A stretch of 64,000 bases of DNA, from the NCBI RefSeq assembly GCF_004804275.1, contig NZ_STGI01000018.1, positions 41,632-105,631 of the forward strand. Direction: 5' to 3'. Source of the stretch: Herbaspirillum sp. ST 5-3 (GTDB taxonomy: Bacteria > Pseudomonadota > Gammaproteobacteria > Burkholderiales > Burkholderiaceae_D). A program made the position numbers and the translations under genes. The first letter of the stretch is position 1. Every line of letters begins with the position of its first letter. Below are positions 8,945 to 16,715 of this stretch, one piece after another. Below the pieces are notes generated by a model, which searched no databases, was not told the DNA's origin, and saw only the letters and a program-made list of their open reading frames with translations.

Positions 8945-9943
8945 ATGGTACAAAGTATCTTTCCATCTCTGACTCCCGCCGACTCCGTGTTGTCAGCCTA
9001 TGGCCTGTGTCGGACGTCCGATATTGAAGAGGCGCGTTCGGTTGGCGAGCGTCTCTTTTGCAAAAACGCTATCTACTCGAAAGACCCGCAGTTCAATACA
9101 CGCGTCAACTATCGGCGTGCAGGAAGCTTGGGTGTGGGGCGCATGACCTATGGCGGCGAGACCATCATCGATCCGGATGTGATGGAATCGTTTTCGCTGA
9201 TTCAGGTTCCGATCAGGGGACGCGAATTCATCGAGAGTGACGGCAAGCGCGCCTTGTTCGAGTCCGATCAGGGCGTGGTGCTGAATGCGCATGCCCGCAC
9301 GCGCATTCAGCACATGGGGGATACCGAGAAAATCATCATCCGCGTCGATAACGAAGTGGTAAGGCGCCAGTGCCAGCAGCACCTGGGCCGCACCTTGCAG
9401 AAGGATGTCGAGTTCAAGATGGAGATGGCTCTGGATACGCCCGACGGCCGCAGCCTGGTCCAGATGCTGGCGTGGATGTGCGATGTCCTGTCGAATACGG
9501 ACAAGCTGTCGCCGTTGTTGAGCACCCAGCTCGAATCCACGTTCGTGGGCATGCTGTTGAATAGTCAGCCTAACAACTACAGTGCGGAATTGTGCGAAGA
9601 CAAGGGTCACTCCCTTGCGCCGTCCTTCATCAAGCGAATCGAGCAGTACATCGAAGAGCATGCCCATGAGCCGATCGCGGTGGGCGACCTGGCGGAACAT
9701 GCCGGCGTCAGCACCCGCACCCTGTTCTCCGGTTTTCGCCGCTTCCGCAACATCTCGCCGATGCATTACCTGAAGGAGGTTCGCTTGCGTCGCGTGCACG
9801 ACGAACTCCTGCAGGCCCAGGCTTCCAGCGGAACCGTGACTGCCATCGCGTTCCGCTGGGGCTTCAGTCATCTTGGTCACTTCACGACCGACTACAAGCG
9901 CCGCTTCGGCGAAACGCCGTCCGAAACATTGATGCGCTCCTGA
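8945..9943 (+). CDS. AraC/XylS-family transcriptional activator (OxoS-like)
   Basis: Probable activator of the downstream catabolic operons. The N-terminal part from about SAYGLCRTSDIEEA is an AraC-binding-like sensing domain. The last 100 residues form the two helix-turn-helix motifs of AraC proteins (PSFIKRIEQYIEEH, then VGDLAEHAGVSTRTLFSGFRR, then VTAIAFRWGFSHLGHFTTDYKRRFGETPSE). I chose ATG 8945, giving 332 residues, which is the usual family length; an in-frame GTG at 8849 would add 32 residues, but neither start has a strong ribosome site. A nine-codon frame begins at ATG 8839 in another frame. XylS-like boxes sit before three nearby transcription units. In Pseudomonas putida 86 the homologous quinoline genes are activated by the XylS-type regulator OxoS, which fits this context. 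Confidence 0.85.
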   Translation: MVQSIFPSLTPADSVLSAYGLCRTSDIEEARSVGERLFCKNAIYSKDPQFNTRVNYRRAGSLGVGRMTYGGETIIDPDVMESFSLIQVPIRGREFIESDGKRALFESDQGVVLNAHARTRIQHMGDTEKIIIRVDNEVVRRQCQQHLGRTLQKDVEFKMEMALDTPDGRSLVQMLAWMCDVLSNTDKLSPLLSTQLESTFVGMLLNSQPNNYSAELCEDKGHSLAPSFIKRIEQYIEEHAHEPIAVGDLAEHAGVSTRTLFSGFRRFRNISPMHYLKEVRLRRVHDELLQAQASSGTVTAIAFRWGFSHLGHFTTDYKRRFGETPSETLMRS

Positions 9944-9949
9944 TACACC

Positions 9950-10141
9950 ACATCTCTCCGATGCATTAGCTGAAGGAAGTTCGCTTGCGCCGCGTGCAGG
10001 CGAACTTCTGACGGCGCCATTTTTCAGCGGGGTGGCGACTGCCGTCGCATTCCACTGGGTCTTCAGCCAGCCTGACCACTTCACAACCGATACCCAGCGT
10101 GGCTTCGGTGAAATTCCTCCGAAACATCAACGTTCCTGATC
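9950..10141 (+). pseudogene. Decayed tandem copy of the 3' end of the AraC-type gene
   Basis: This stretch follows the regulator stop codon by 7 bp. It repeats, with many substitutions and small gaps, the last roughly 190 bp of the gene itself (compare 9751-9943). It opens with the CATCTCTCCGATGCATTAG stretch, where the TAC codon of the original has become a TAG stop. It continues through a recognisable HTH2 segment and ends at TCCGAAACATC followed by TGA. It has no start and cannot make a regulator. It is evidence of a past tandem duplication that carried the regulator tail together with the promoter behind it. Confidence 0.8.
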
Positions 10142-10242
10142 GCTGTCGTGCTGTCATCGTCCATGCCGATGCGTGCGGAAAGCGGCTGCTTTTCTGCACT
10201 CGCGGGATAGTGGATTCGCCTGCGGGAGTGTCAGCCGGGATC
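10118..10242 (+). repeat. Promoter-region repeat, copy 1
   Basis: About 125 bp that is also found, diverged, at 13459-13584. Shared blocks are TCCGAAACAT, GCTGTCGT, CCATGCCGATG, TTTTCTGCA, GGGATAGTGG, TTCGCCT and CAGCCGGGAT. Copy 1 precedes the MDR-cupin-hemerythrin-SDR operon; copy 2 precedes the Rieske oxygenase gene. Each contains an XylS-like box. Confidence 0.8.
10174..10209 (+). promoter_or_regulatory. Tandem XylS-like boxes upstream of the MDR operon
   Basis: The proximal box at 10195-10209 reads TGCA-N6-GGATA, an exact match to the XylS half-site TGCA-N6-GGNTA. Exactly 21 bp upstream, at 10174-10188, is a weaker TGCG-N6-GGCTG. Two direct half-sites 21 bp apart is the arrangement XylS uses at its Pm promoter. 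The proximal box is about 150 bp before the operon start codon. Confidence 0.6.
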
Positions 10243-10361
10243 TGCCTGCCATAGGATCGTAGCCGTAACCGGGGCTGTCGGCTGCGCCATGCGCGGTGTA
10301 CCCCAGCATCCTGCTGCTGTACGGCAGGGCTCGAGCCTATTACCAGATCAAGGAGACCGAA

Positions 10362-11477
10362 ATGAATGCTTCGAACCAGATGAAGGCAATGCGCGTCCAC
10401 GACGCCAGCGGCCGTTTTCAGCTTGACACACTGCCGCGTCCGGAGCTGTTGCGCCCCACGGATGTGCTCGTCGAAGTCAAGGCGTCCGGCGTCGTGCCGA
10501 ACCTGCGCAACGTGATTAGCCACTATGGCGAACGTTCCTACCTGACGCTGCCGGACTTGCCCGCGATTTTTGGTCTCGATACCGCAGGCGTCGTCGCCGA
10601 GGTCGGTACGGCTGTGACCGGCGTCGTGCCAGGCGATCGTGTGTACATTAATCCTGGCCGTTCATGCGGATCGTGCCATGCCTGCCGTAGCGGCGAGCCG
10701 ACAAACTGCGTTGCGTACACCTTCCAGGGCTATTTCGGTTTCGGACCGCGCTCGAAGCAGATTTACAAGCAATATCCGTACGGCGGCTTCGGTCAGTATG
10801 CAACCGCGCCGGCTGACGGTCTGGTCAAGCTGCCGCCAGCGGTCAGCTTCGAGCAGGCCGCCCGCTTCGGCTATCTGGGCACGGCCTATTCGGGCTTGCG
10901 CAAGGCAGGTGTCGGCGCCGGCAAGACTGTCCTGATCAGTGGCGCCAGCGGCACGCTGGGTCTCGGCGCAGTGCAGATCGCGCGGGCGATGGGCGCGGTC
11001 AAGATTTTCTGCGTTGCCCGCAACCCTGAGCTGCTCGAACGTGTGCGTGCGCTCGATCCGCAGCGCATCCGCACCTTCTCGTATGGTTCTGGCGATCTCG
11101 GTGAATGGGTAAGGAGCGAGACGGGCGGCGTGGGTGTCGACGCGGTGCTCGACGCGATCGGCCCTGGCGCGTCGCACCAGGTCACGCTCGATTGCTTGAG
11201 GTCGCTAGCCCGTGGCGGCCGTCTGGTTGAAGTGGGCGCCATGTCCGATCCGCTGCCCTTGAACCTGCACGAAATGATGTGCTCGCAGATCAGCCTGATG
11301 AGCTCCCTGTGGTTCACGGTCGGCGAAGGCCAGGATCTTGCCTATATGGCCGCAGCGGGGACGCTGGACTTGAGCGTGTTCGATCATCACCGGTATGCGC
11401 TGGAGCAGGCTAACGAGGCGCTCGCCGACGCCGAGCAGCGCAAGGGCGGTTTCGTCAACGTGGTCATTGTGCAGTAA
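10362..11477 (+). CDS. MDR-family (zinc-type alcohol dehydrogenase-like) oxidoreductase without a catalytic zinc site
   Basis: A 371-residue NAD(P)-dependent medium-chain dehydrogenase/reductase. The structural-zinc lobe is intact (Cys102, Cys105, Cys108, Cys116). The nucleotide-binding motif GASGTLGLGAVQIA follows near residue 190. The catalytic-zinc ligands are absent: the position of the usual cysteine reads ASGVVPNLRN, and the GHE motif is replaced by GLDTAG. This is the pattern of quinone-oxidoreductase or ene-reductase-like MDRs rather than alcohol dehydrogenases, so reduction of an activated double bond is more likely than alcohol oxidation. The start follows AGGAG seven bases upstream. 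It is the first gene of a four-gene operon behind an XylS-like box. Reduction of an intermediate such as an 8-hydroxycoumarin-type lactone or the 3,4-bond of an oxoquinoline is a hypothesis only. Confidence 0.8.
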   Translation: MNASNQMKAMRVHDASGRFQLDTLPRPELLRPTDVLVEVKASGVVPNLRNVISHYGERSYLTLPDLPAIFGLDTAGVVAEVGTAVTGVVPGDRVYINPGRSCGSCHACRSGEPTNCVAYTFQGYFGFGPRSKQIYKQYPYGGFGQYATAPADGLVKLPPAVSFEQAARFGYLGTAYSGLRKAGVGAGKTVLISGASGTLGLGAVQIARAMGAVKIFCVARNPELLERVRALDPQRIRTFSYGSGDLGEWVRSETGGVGVDAVLDAIGPGASHQVTLDCLRSLARGGRLVEVGAMSDPLPLNLHEMMCSQISLMSSLWFTVGEGQDLAYMAAAGTLDLSVFDHHRYALEQANEALADAEQRKGGFVNVVIVQ

Positions 11478-11515
11478 GCGCACGGTCCACATACAACAAG
11501 GTCAAGGAGCTTGAA

Positions 11516-12049
11516 ATGGTAAGACGTATCGTAACTGGTGAGCGCAACGGCAAGTCGGTGGTGGTGTCAGATGGTCAGGTGGAGAATACCCACGACTACG
11601 CGTCGGTGCCAGGTTTCCGCACCACGTTGGCCTGGGCCACTACCGGGGCCGAGCCCACGTTACCTTTCGATGGACGCGACCCGGTGGTGGGCATCGAATC
11701 CATGTTGCCCGCGCCGCACGGCACGCGCGTCATTGTCGTGCAGTTTCCGCCCGATAGCGTGATGGCTGCGCCTGGCTTCGACGGTGCTGCGGCCGGCGCG
11801 GAATACGCAAAGTACCTGCCGGGTCTCGCCGAGAGCTTCGATACCGACGGCTCCGGTTTTCACCGCACCACGACGGTCGACTACGATGTGATCCTGTCCG
11901 GGGAACTCTGGCTCGAGCTCGATGATGGCGAGCTTCGTCATCTGAAGGCAGGCGATATCGTGATCCAGAACGGCACACGCCATGCATGGCGCAACAAGAC
12001 TGAAACGCCGGCAGTGATGCTGTCCGTGCTGATTGGCGCCACAACCTGA
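11516..12049 (+). CDS. Cupin-domain protein
   Basis: A 177-residue protein with a single cupin barrel in its C-terminal half. The first motif is FHRTTTVDYDVILSGELWLEL and the second is LKAGDIVIQNGTRHAWRN. Only some of the usual metal ligands are obvious (His in FHRT and His in RHAW), so metal binding is uncertain. Proteins of this architecture occur beside aromatic-degradation genes, but no reaction has been clearly assigned that I can state here. It lies 38 bp after the MDR gene, with a GGAG ribosome site, in the same operon as a hemerythrin and an SDR gene. Confidence 0.75.
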   Translation: MVRRIVTGERNGKSVVVSDGQVENTHDYASVPGFRTTLAWATTGAEPTLPFDGRDPVVGIESMLPAPHGTRVIVVQFPPDSVMAAPGFDGAAAGAEYAKYLPGLAESFDTDGSGFHRTTTVDYDVILSGELWLELDDGELRHLKAGDIVIQNGTRHAWRNKTETPAVMLSVLIGATT

Positions 12050-12072
12050 CAGTCCGACACAGGAGTCTCCAC

Positions 12073-12585
12073 ATGTCACATCATCATTCACACGCGCATC
12101 AGGGCGGATTCGATGAGAACGCCGCCGAGCAGCTCGCGTGGAGCGACGCGATGTTGCTCGGCCATGGTCCGATGGACGACACGCATGAAGAATTTGTGCA
12201 TGTTGTCAAGGCGCTTGCCGCATGCAATGCGGTAACGGCCCTCGGCTGCCTGCAGACGGTCGAGGATCATCTGCTTGCGCATTTCGAGGCGGAGCGGGAG
12301 TGGATGGTGCGGACGGAGTATCCGAACATGGATTGCCATCTCGACGAGCATCAGAAGGTGCTCGACACGGTGCTGCGGGTAAACCAGCTTGCGAAGGACG
12401 GACAGGTCGGCCTGCGCGATGTGCGGCGCCTTGCCGCCGCGCTCGCGGACTGGTTCCCGAAGCACGCCACTTATCTGGATTCCGCGCTGTCCGCCTGGAT
12501 CAGCAAACGCAGGCATGGGGGCGTACCGGTGATTCTGCGACGCGACCTCGCTGCCGGTGTGCAGCAAGAATCGACATTCGCCTGA
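12073..12585 (+). CDS. Bacteriohemerythrin
   Basis: A 170-residue four-helix protein that binds O2 at a di-iron centre. The ligand set is complete by position and spacing: His38 (DDTHEEF), His70 and Glu74 (AHFEAE), His89, His93 (CHLDEH), His131 and Asp136 (HATYLD). The spacings of 4, 15, 4 and 5 residues match known bacterial hemerythrins. The N terminus is histidine-rich (SHHHSHAH), which may bind extra metal. It has a GGAG ribosome site and lies between cupin and SDR genes in an operon next to an oxygenase gene. A plausible but unproven job is to buffer or deliver O2 for the aromatic oxygenases. It is unusual to find one inside a catabolic operon. Confidence 0.9.
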   Translation: MSHHHSHAHQGGFDENAAEQLAWSDAMLLGHGPMDDTHEEFVHVVKALAACNAVTALGCLQTVEDHLLAHFEAEREWMVRTEYPNMDCHLDEHQKVLDTVLRVNQLAKDGQVGLRDVRRLAAALADWFPKHATYLDSALSAWISKRRHGGVPVILRRDLAAGVQQESTFA

Positions 12586-12600
12586 CCGGCGAAGGGCTGT

Positions 12601-13344
12601 ATGTTGATGAGAGATAAGGTTGGCCTGGTGACGGGCGGCGGTTCCGGCATGGGGCGCGCGGCTGCGCTGAGCCTCGCCGCGGAAGGTGCGACGGTGGTGC
12701 TCGCCGGCCGTAGCGAAGACAAGCTTGCCATCGTGCGCAACGAAATCGTCACGTCGGGCGGCAAGGCCGAGATCAGGGTGATGGACGCCGCGCGCCGCGA
12801 AGACAACGAAGCGCTCGTCCAGTTCATCGAGTCACGCTTCGGCCGTCTCGATTTCGCGTTCAACAATGCGGGCGGTCACGCCGATTTCAAGCCGATTCAT
12901 CAGACATCGGTCGAGGAGTCGGAATGGATCATCGACCTCAACTTCAAGGGTGTCTATTACGGTGTGAAGTATCAGGTCGAGGCAATGCTGCGAGCGGGCG
13001 GTGGTGCAATCGTGAACAATGCGTCGATCTTTGGCCTGCGCGGCATGAATGGCATCGCTCACTATGTCGCGGCCAAGCACGCGGTGGTTGGTCTCACGAA
13101 GGCGGTTGCGAAAGAGTGCGCAGGCCGGAACATCCGTATCAACGCGGTTTGCCCGGGCGCGACCGAGACGCCGAATTACATGCGTTCGACGGGCGGCGAC
13201 GTTCATCTGCTCGACGACATGATCCCGATGCGCCGCATTGGCCAGCCGCAGGAAGTGGCCGAGGCGGTGCTCTACCTGCTGTCGGAAAGATCGGCCTACG
13301 TGACGGGGACGACGCTGTCGGTTGACGGCGGCATGACGGCCTGA
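12601..13344 (+). CDS. SDR-family oxidoreductase
   Basis: A 247-residue classical short-chain dehydrogenase/reductase. The cofactor loop TGGGSGMG is at residues 11-18 and NNAG is near 88-91. The catalytic Ser142, Tyr155 and Lys159 lie in the SIFGLRG...HYVAAK region. The end VTGTTLSVDGGMTA is the usual C terminus. Preference for NAD or NADP cannot be read safely. It is the last gene of the MDR-cupin-hemerythrin-SDR operon and is followed by a strong terminator hairpin. The substrate is unknown, presumably an intermediate of the adjacent aromatic pathway. An alternative start two codons downstream (ATG 12607) is possible. Confidence 0.88.
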   Translation: MLMRDKVGLVTGGGSGMGRAAALSLAAEGATVVLAGRSEDKLAIVRNEIVTSGGKAEIRVMDAARREDNEALVQFIESRFGRLDFAFNNAGGHADFKPIHQTSVEESEWIIDLNFKGVYYGVKYQVEAMLRAGGGAIVNNASIFGLRGMNGIAHYVAAKHAVVGLTKAVAKECAGRNIRINAVCPGATETPNYMRSTGGDVHLLDDMIPMRRIGQPQEVAEAVLYLLSERSAYVTGTTLSVDGGMTA

Positions 13345-13373
13345 CCAGTAATCACGAACGCATCAAATTCACC

Positions 13374-13421
13374 GCAAGGGCTGAGTCCTGTGCAATACAG
13401 GACTCGGCCCTTGCGCATTTT
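13374..13421 (+). terminator. Rho-independent terminator after the SDR gene
   Basis: An 18-bp stem (13374-13391 with 13397-13414, one T-G mismatch) and a five-base loop GCAAT are followed by GCATTTTGG. It ends the MDR operon 30 bp after the SDR stop codon and separates it from the promoter of the Rieske oxygenase gene. Confidence 0.8.
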
Positions 13422-13458
13422 GGCGTCTGGTTTCGCTGTCCACCGGCCCAAAAGCCAG

Positions 13459-13584
13459 TCCGAAACATGGATGTGTTTTTGATTGCTGTCGTCCGCTCAT
13501 TGCCATGCCGATGAATGCACACTGAGCGCGTGTTTTTCTGCATTGACGGGATAGTGGGTTCGCCTATGGGAGCGCCAGCCGGGA
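13459..13584 (+). repeat. Promoter-region repeat, copy 2
   Basis: A diverged copy of 10118-10242. It starts in a remnant of the AraC-gene tail (TCCGAAACATGG) and ends at GCCAGCCGGGATG. It carries the promoter region of the Rieske oxygenase gene. Two extra bases lie between the two half-site positions compared with copy 1. Confidence 0.8.
13539..13553 (+). promoter_or_regulatory. XylS-like box upstream of the Rieske oxygenase gene
   Basis: TGCA-N6-GGATA, with TTGACG as the six-base spacer, so a -35-like hexamer is embedded in the box. It lies about 100 bp before the start codon. An upstream TGCA at 13516 lacks a good second element. It is the same box as in copy 1 of the promoter repeat. Confidence 0.6.
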
Positions 13585-13655
13585 TGCCGCTACGTATTAT
13601 GAAATCACTGCTTCGCATAGCACGAAGCGTTTTTCCCATACAGTAGGAGACTTTC

Positions 13656-14996
13656 ATGGCAGACCAACCCGTTGTCCGTCGCCGCGTCGTCAAGAACGGC
13701 ATCAGCGAAAAGCGCACCAATAACAGCAAAGTTCAGAGCCAGTATCAGCCATACAAGGATGCGGCCTGGGGCTTCATCAATCATTGGTATCCGGCCTTGT
13801 TCAGCAATGAACTGCCGGAAGACCATGTCGAGGGCATCCAGATCTGCGGCATTCCCATCGTGTTGCGCCGTGTGGACGGCAAGATCTATGCACTGAAGGA
13901 TCAATGCGTGCACCGCGGCGTTCGCCTGTCGGAAAAGCCAATGTGCTTCAACAAGGAAACGATCTCCTGCTGGTACCACGGTTTCACGTTCGATCTCGAG
14001 TCGGGCGTGTTGTCCACCATCGTGGCCAACCCTGATGACAAGCTGATCGGCACGACCGGAATCACCACTTATCCGGTGCAGGAAGTGGCCGGCATGATTT
14101 TCGTGTTCGTACGCGAAGACGATTTCCCAGATGCCGATGTCCCGCCGCTGTCCGATGACTTGCCGTTCCGTTTCCCGGAAAACAGCGAGCGCTTCCCGCA
14201 CCCGCTGTGGCCGTCCGCGCCGAGCGTGCTGGATGACAACGCCGTGGCGCTGGGCATGCATCGCACCGGCTTCGGCAACTGGCGCATCGCTTGCGAGAAC
14301 GGCTTCGACAATGCCCACATCCTGGTCCACAAGGACAACACGATCGTCCACGCTATGGATTGGGTTCTGCCCTTGGGTATCTTGCCGACCAGCGATGACT
14401 GCATTGCCACGGTCGAGGACGACAAGGGGCCGAAGGGGCTGATGCAGTGGCTGTTCACCGACAAGTGGGCGCCTGTACTCGAAAACGAAAAGCTGGGGCT
14501 CAAGGTGGAAGGCATCAAGGGCCGCTACTACCGTACCTCGGTGGTGTTGCCGGGCGTACTGATGGTGGAGAACTGGCCGGAAGAGCACGTGGTGCAGTAC
14601 GAATGGTACGTGCCGATCACCGACGACACGCACGAATACTGGGAAGTGCTGGTGCGCGTCTGCCCGACCGAGGAAGATCGCAAGAAATTCCAGTATCGCT
14701 TCGACCGCGTCTACAAGCCGCTCGCGCTGCACGGCTTCAACGATTGCGATCTGTATGCCCGCGAAGCGATGCAGAACTTCTACGCCGACGGCACAGGCTG
14801 GGATAACGAGCAGTTGGTGGCGACCGACGTGTCTCCCATCACCTGGCGCAAGATGGCGTCGCGCTGGAACCGCGGGATCGCCAAGCCAGGGCGCGGCGTG
14901 GCCGGCGCACTGAAGACCACCAGCCTGCGCTTCAAGGACACCGCCGACGGCATGCGTCCCGGCTACAAGGTGCCGAAGATTCCGGACGAAGAGTAA
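13656..14996 (+). CDS. oxoO: Rieske oxygenase, probable 2-oxo-1,2-dihydroquinoline 8-monooxygenase oxygenase component
   Basis: A 446-residue ring-hydroxylating oxygenase alpha subunit. The Rieske [2Fe-2S] ligands are Cys84, His86, Cys105 and His108 (CVHRG and CWYHG). The mononuclear iron ligands are His221 and His225 (ENGFDNAHILVHKD) and, by alignment, Asp365; the bridging Asp218 is present. Length, N terminus (ADQPVVRRR), iron-ligand numbering and many long blocks agree with my recollection of OxoO of Pseudomonas putida 86, which hydroxylates 2-oxo-1,2-dihydroquinoline at C8. The CarAa/OxoO clade works as an alpha3 trimer without a beta subunit, and none is present here. The start follows an AGGAG ribosome site. 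Its reductase lies two genes downstream. An N-heteroaromatic substrate is well supported; the exact compound is inferred. Confidence 0.88.
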   Translation: MADQPVVRRRVVKNGISEKRTNNSKVQSQYQPYKDAAWGFINHWYPALFSNELPEDHVEGIQICGIPIVLRRVDGKIYALKDQCVHRGVRLSEKPMCFNKETISCWYHGFTFDLESGVLSTIVANPDDKLIGTTGITTYPVQEVAGMIFVFVREDDFPDADVPPLSDDLPFRFPENSERFPHPLWPSAPSVLDDNAVALGMHRTGFGNWRIACENGFDNAHILVHKDNTIVHAMDWVLPLGILPTSDDCIATVEDDKGPKGLMQWLFTDKWAPVLENEKLGLKVEGIKGRYYRTSVVLPGVLMVENWPEEHVVQYEWYVPITDDTHEYWEVLVRVCPTEEDRKKFQYRFDRVYKPLALHGFNDCDLYAREAMQNFYADGTGWDNEQLVATDVSPITWRKMASRWNRGIAKPGRGVAGALKTTSLRFKDTADGMRPGYKVPKIPDEE

Positions 14997-15307
14997 GAGC
15001 TCCGGACAGAGGATGTGAACAAGTCCGCTGCGCGGTCCCGTCTCGCCCCTGCCATGCTCGCCGTGCAGTCTTGCGGCTGCGCTTCTCGGGCGAGCATGAC
15101 CGCTCACAGCGATTTCTTCATAGCGTCAAAGGGCCTGCGCCATCGCGCGCGGCCCTGTTTCGCTGACCGCTGTCCGCCTTCTTCCGGGTTCACAAAGATC
15201 TTCTCTGTTTTTTTCGCATGGCGACGTTCTCGGCAGCCGCGACTGCAGCAACGCCGTCTGAGCGCCGAGACCTTCGCATTGCCCTTCTTCCGTGGCCTGG
15301 AGTCAGC
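14997..15307. other. Spacer with two hairpins between oxygenase and amidase genes
   Basis: There is no gene here. A perfect 10-bp inverted repeat (15053-15062 with 15089-15098) encloses a smaller GCAG/CTGC stem. A second GC-rich hairpin (15131-15155, GGGCC...GGCCC) is followed by TGTTT and may be a weak terminator of the oxygenase transcript. A T7 run lies near 15210. Whether the amidase operon has its own promoter here is unclear; I see no XylS-like box. Confidence 0.5.
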
Positions 15308-16705
15308 ATGGAAAACGAATTGCACTATTTGGAAATGTCCGAGCTGTCGCAGCTGATCCGCAGCGGCCGGCTCTCGCCTGTCGAAGTCACGAAGGCGCAA
15401 TTGGCGCGCATCGAGAAGCTCGACGGCCGACTCAACAGTTATGCGTACGTCGCAGCGGAGCAGGCACTGGCGCAGGCGCGCCAGGCCGAGGCCGAACTCG
15501 CGCGCGGCGAATATCGCAGTCCCTTGCACGGCGTTCCGGTTGCCGTCAAAGACCTGTTCTGGACGCAGGACATGCCGACCACGGCGGGCACCACGATTTA
15601 CCGCGACTTTCTGCCGCCGGAAGACGCCACGGTTGTGACGCGCCTGATAGCAGCGGGTGCGGTGATCCTCGGCAAGCTGCGCATGACTGAGGGCGCGTTC
15701 GCCATTCATCACCCCGACTTGCCGGCGCCGACCAATCCGTGGGGCGCCGCGCACTGGGCCGGTGCCTCATCCAGCGGCAGTGGCGTGGCTACGGCGGCTG
15801 GCCTGTGCTATGCGGCGCTGGGCACCGACACCGGCGGCTCGATCCGTTTCCCTTGCGCGGCAAATGGCCTGACCGGCCTCAAGCCGACCTGGGGCCGTGT
15901 GAGCCGGCACGGCGTGTTCGAGCTGGCGGCCAGCCTTGACCACGTCGGTCCCATGGCACGCAGCGCCAGGGACGTGCTCTACCTGCTGTGCGCCATCGCC
16001 GGCCACGACCCCAAGGATCCAACTTCGCTGCCCGGCGCATGCCTGGAAATTCCTGGAATCGACGAAACGTTCAAGGGCCTGCGCGTCGGCGTGGACGAGT
16101 CATGGTTGAGCGACGGCGTTGATCCTGCCATCCAGCACGGCCTGCAACAGATCATGGCGCTCATCCGTGAAGGCGGCGGCATTTTGCAAAGCGTGCGCAT
16201 GCCTGATACCCGTGCCGTGAGCGCGAACTGGGAGCGCCATTGCGGTGTGCAGACCGCGATCGCGCACGAGGCCACTTATCCAAGTCGCGCCGCCGAATAC
16301 GGCCCTGCGCTGAGCCGCCTGATTGACGGCGGGCGCGAACTCGGTGGCATGGACTACCAGCGCATCCTGCTGGCGGCACAGCGCTTTACCGGTGAAGTCG
16401 ATGCCTTGCTTAATCAAGTCGATCTGGTGCTGGCGCCGGTGCAGCCCTATGCCGCGCCGACCTATGAACAGCTGGCCGATCTCGCGCTGGACCCTGAGGC
16501 GAATCGCCGTCTGATCCAGTTCACCTCGCCATTCAACGTGAGCGGACATCCGTGCCTGAGCCTGCCTTACGGCTGCACGCAGCAGGGCCTCCCGCTGGGC
16601 GCGCAATTCATCGGGAAAAAGGGCTCGGAAGGTGTCTTGTGCCGCGCCGGCATGGCCGTGCAGCGCGTCAGCGACTGGCACAAGCAGCATCCACCCGGAA
16701 TCTGA
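15308..16705 (+). CDS. Amidase (amidase-signature family)
   Basis: A 465-residue C-N hydrolase. The Ser-Ser-Lys triad is complete: Lys81 (VAVKD), cis-Ser154 (GASSSGSG) and nucleophile Ser178 (GTDTGGSIR), with the standard 24-residue spacing between the serines. I chose ATG 15308, which has CTGGAG six bases upstream; an ATG at 15218 would add 30 unlike residues. It begins a five-gene run (amidase, reductase, M20-like, racemase-like, amidase) with gaps of about 10-35 bp. Since the neighbouring oxygenase and reductase look like oxoquinoline hydroxylase parts, hydrolysis of a lactam or amide intermediate is a reasonable guess, but this family also acts on aryl amides and carbamates. Confidence 0.85.
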   Translation: MENELHYLEMSELSQLIRSGRLSPVEVTKAQLARIEKLDGRLNSYAYVAAEQALAQARQAEAELARGEYRSPLHGVPVAVKDLFWTQDMPTTAGTTIYRDFLPPEDATVVTRLIAAGAVILGKLRMTEGAFAIHHPDLPAPTNPWGAAHWAGASSSGSGVATAAGLCYAALGTDTGGSIRFPCAANGLTGLKPTWGRVSRHGVFELAASLDHVGPMARSARDVLYLLCAIAGHDPKDPTSLPGACLEIPGIDETFKGLRVGVDESWLSDGVDPAIQHGLQQIMALIREGGGILQSVRMPDTRAVSANWERHCGVQTAIAHEATYPSRAAEYGPALSRLIDGGRELGGMDYQRILLAAQRFTGEVDALLNQVDLVLAPVQPYAAPTYEQLADLALDPEANRRLIQFTSPFNVSGHPCLSLPYGCTQQGLPLGAQFIGKKGSEGVLCRAGMAVQRVSDWHKQHPPGI

Positions 16706-16715
16706 ATTCATCGTA

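Noticed and set aside
15053..15098. Long hairpin after the Rieske oxygenase as an attC or riboswitch
   Set aside because: It has no GTTRRRY/RYYYAAC boxes and no known riboswitch motif; the downstream hairpin near 15131 is a more likely terminator.
13605..15107. A 500-codon minus-strand open frame
   Set aside because: Antisense to the oxoO-like gene; composition typical of a shadow frame.
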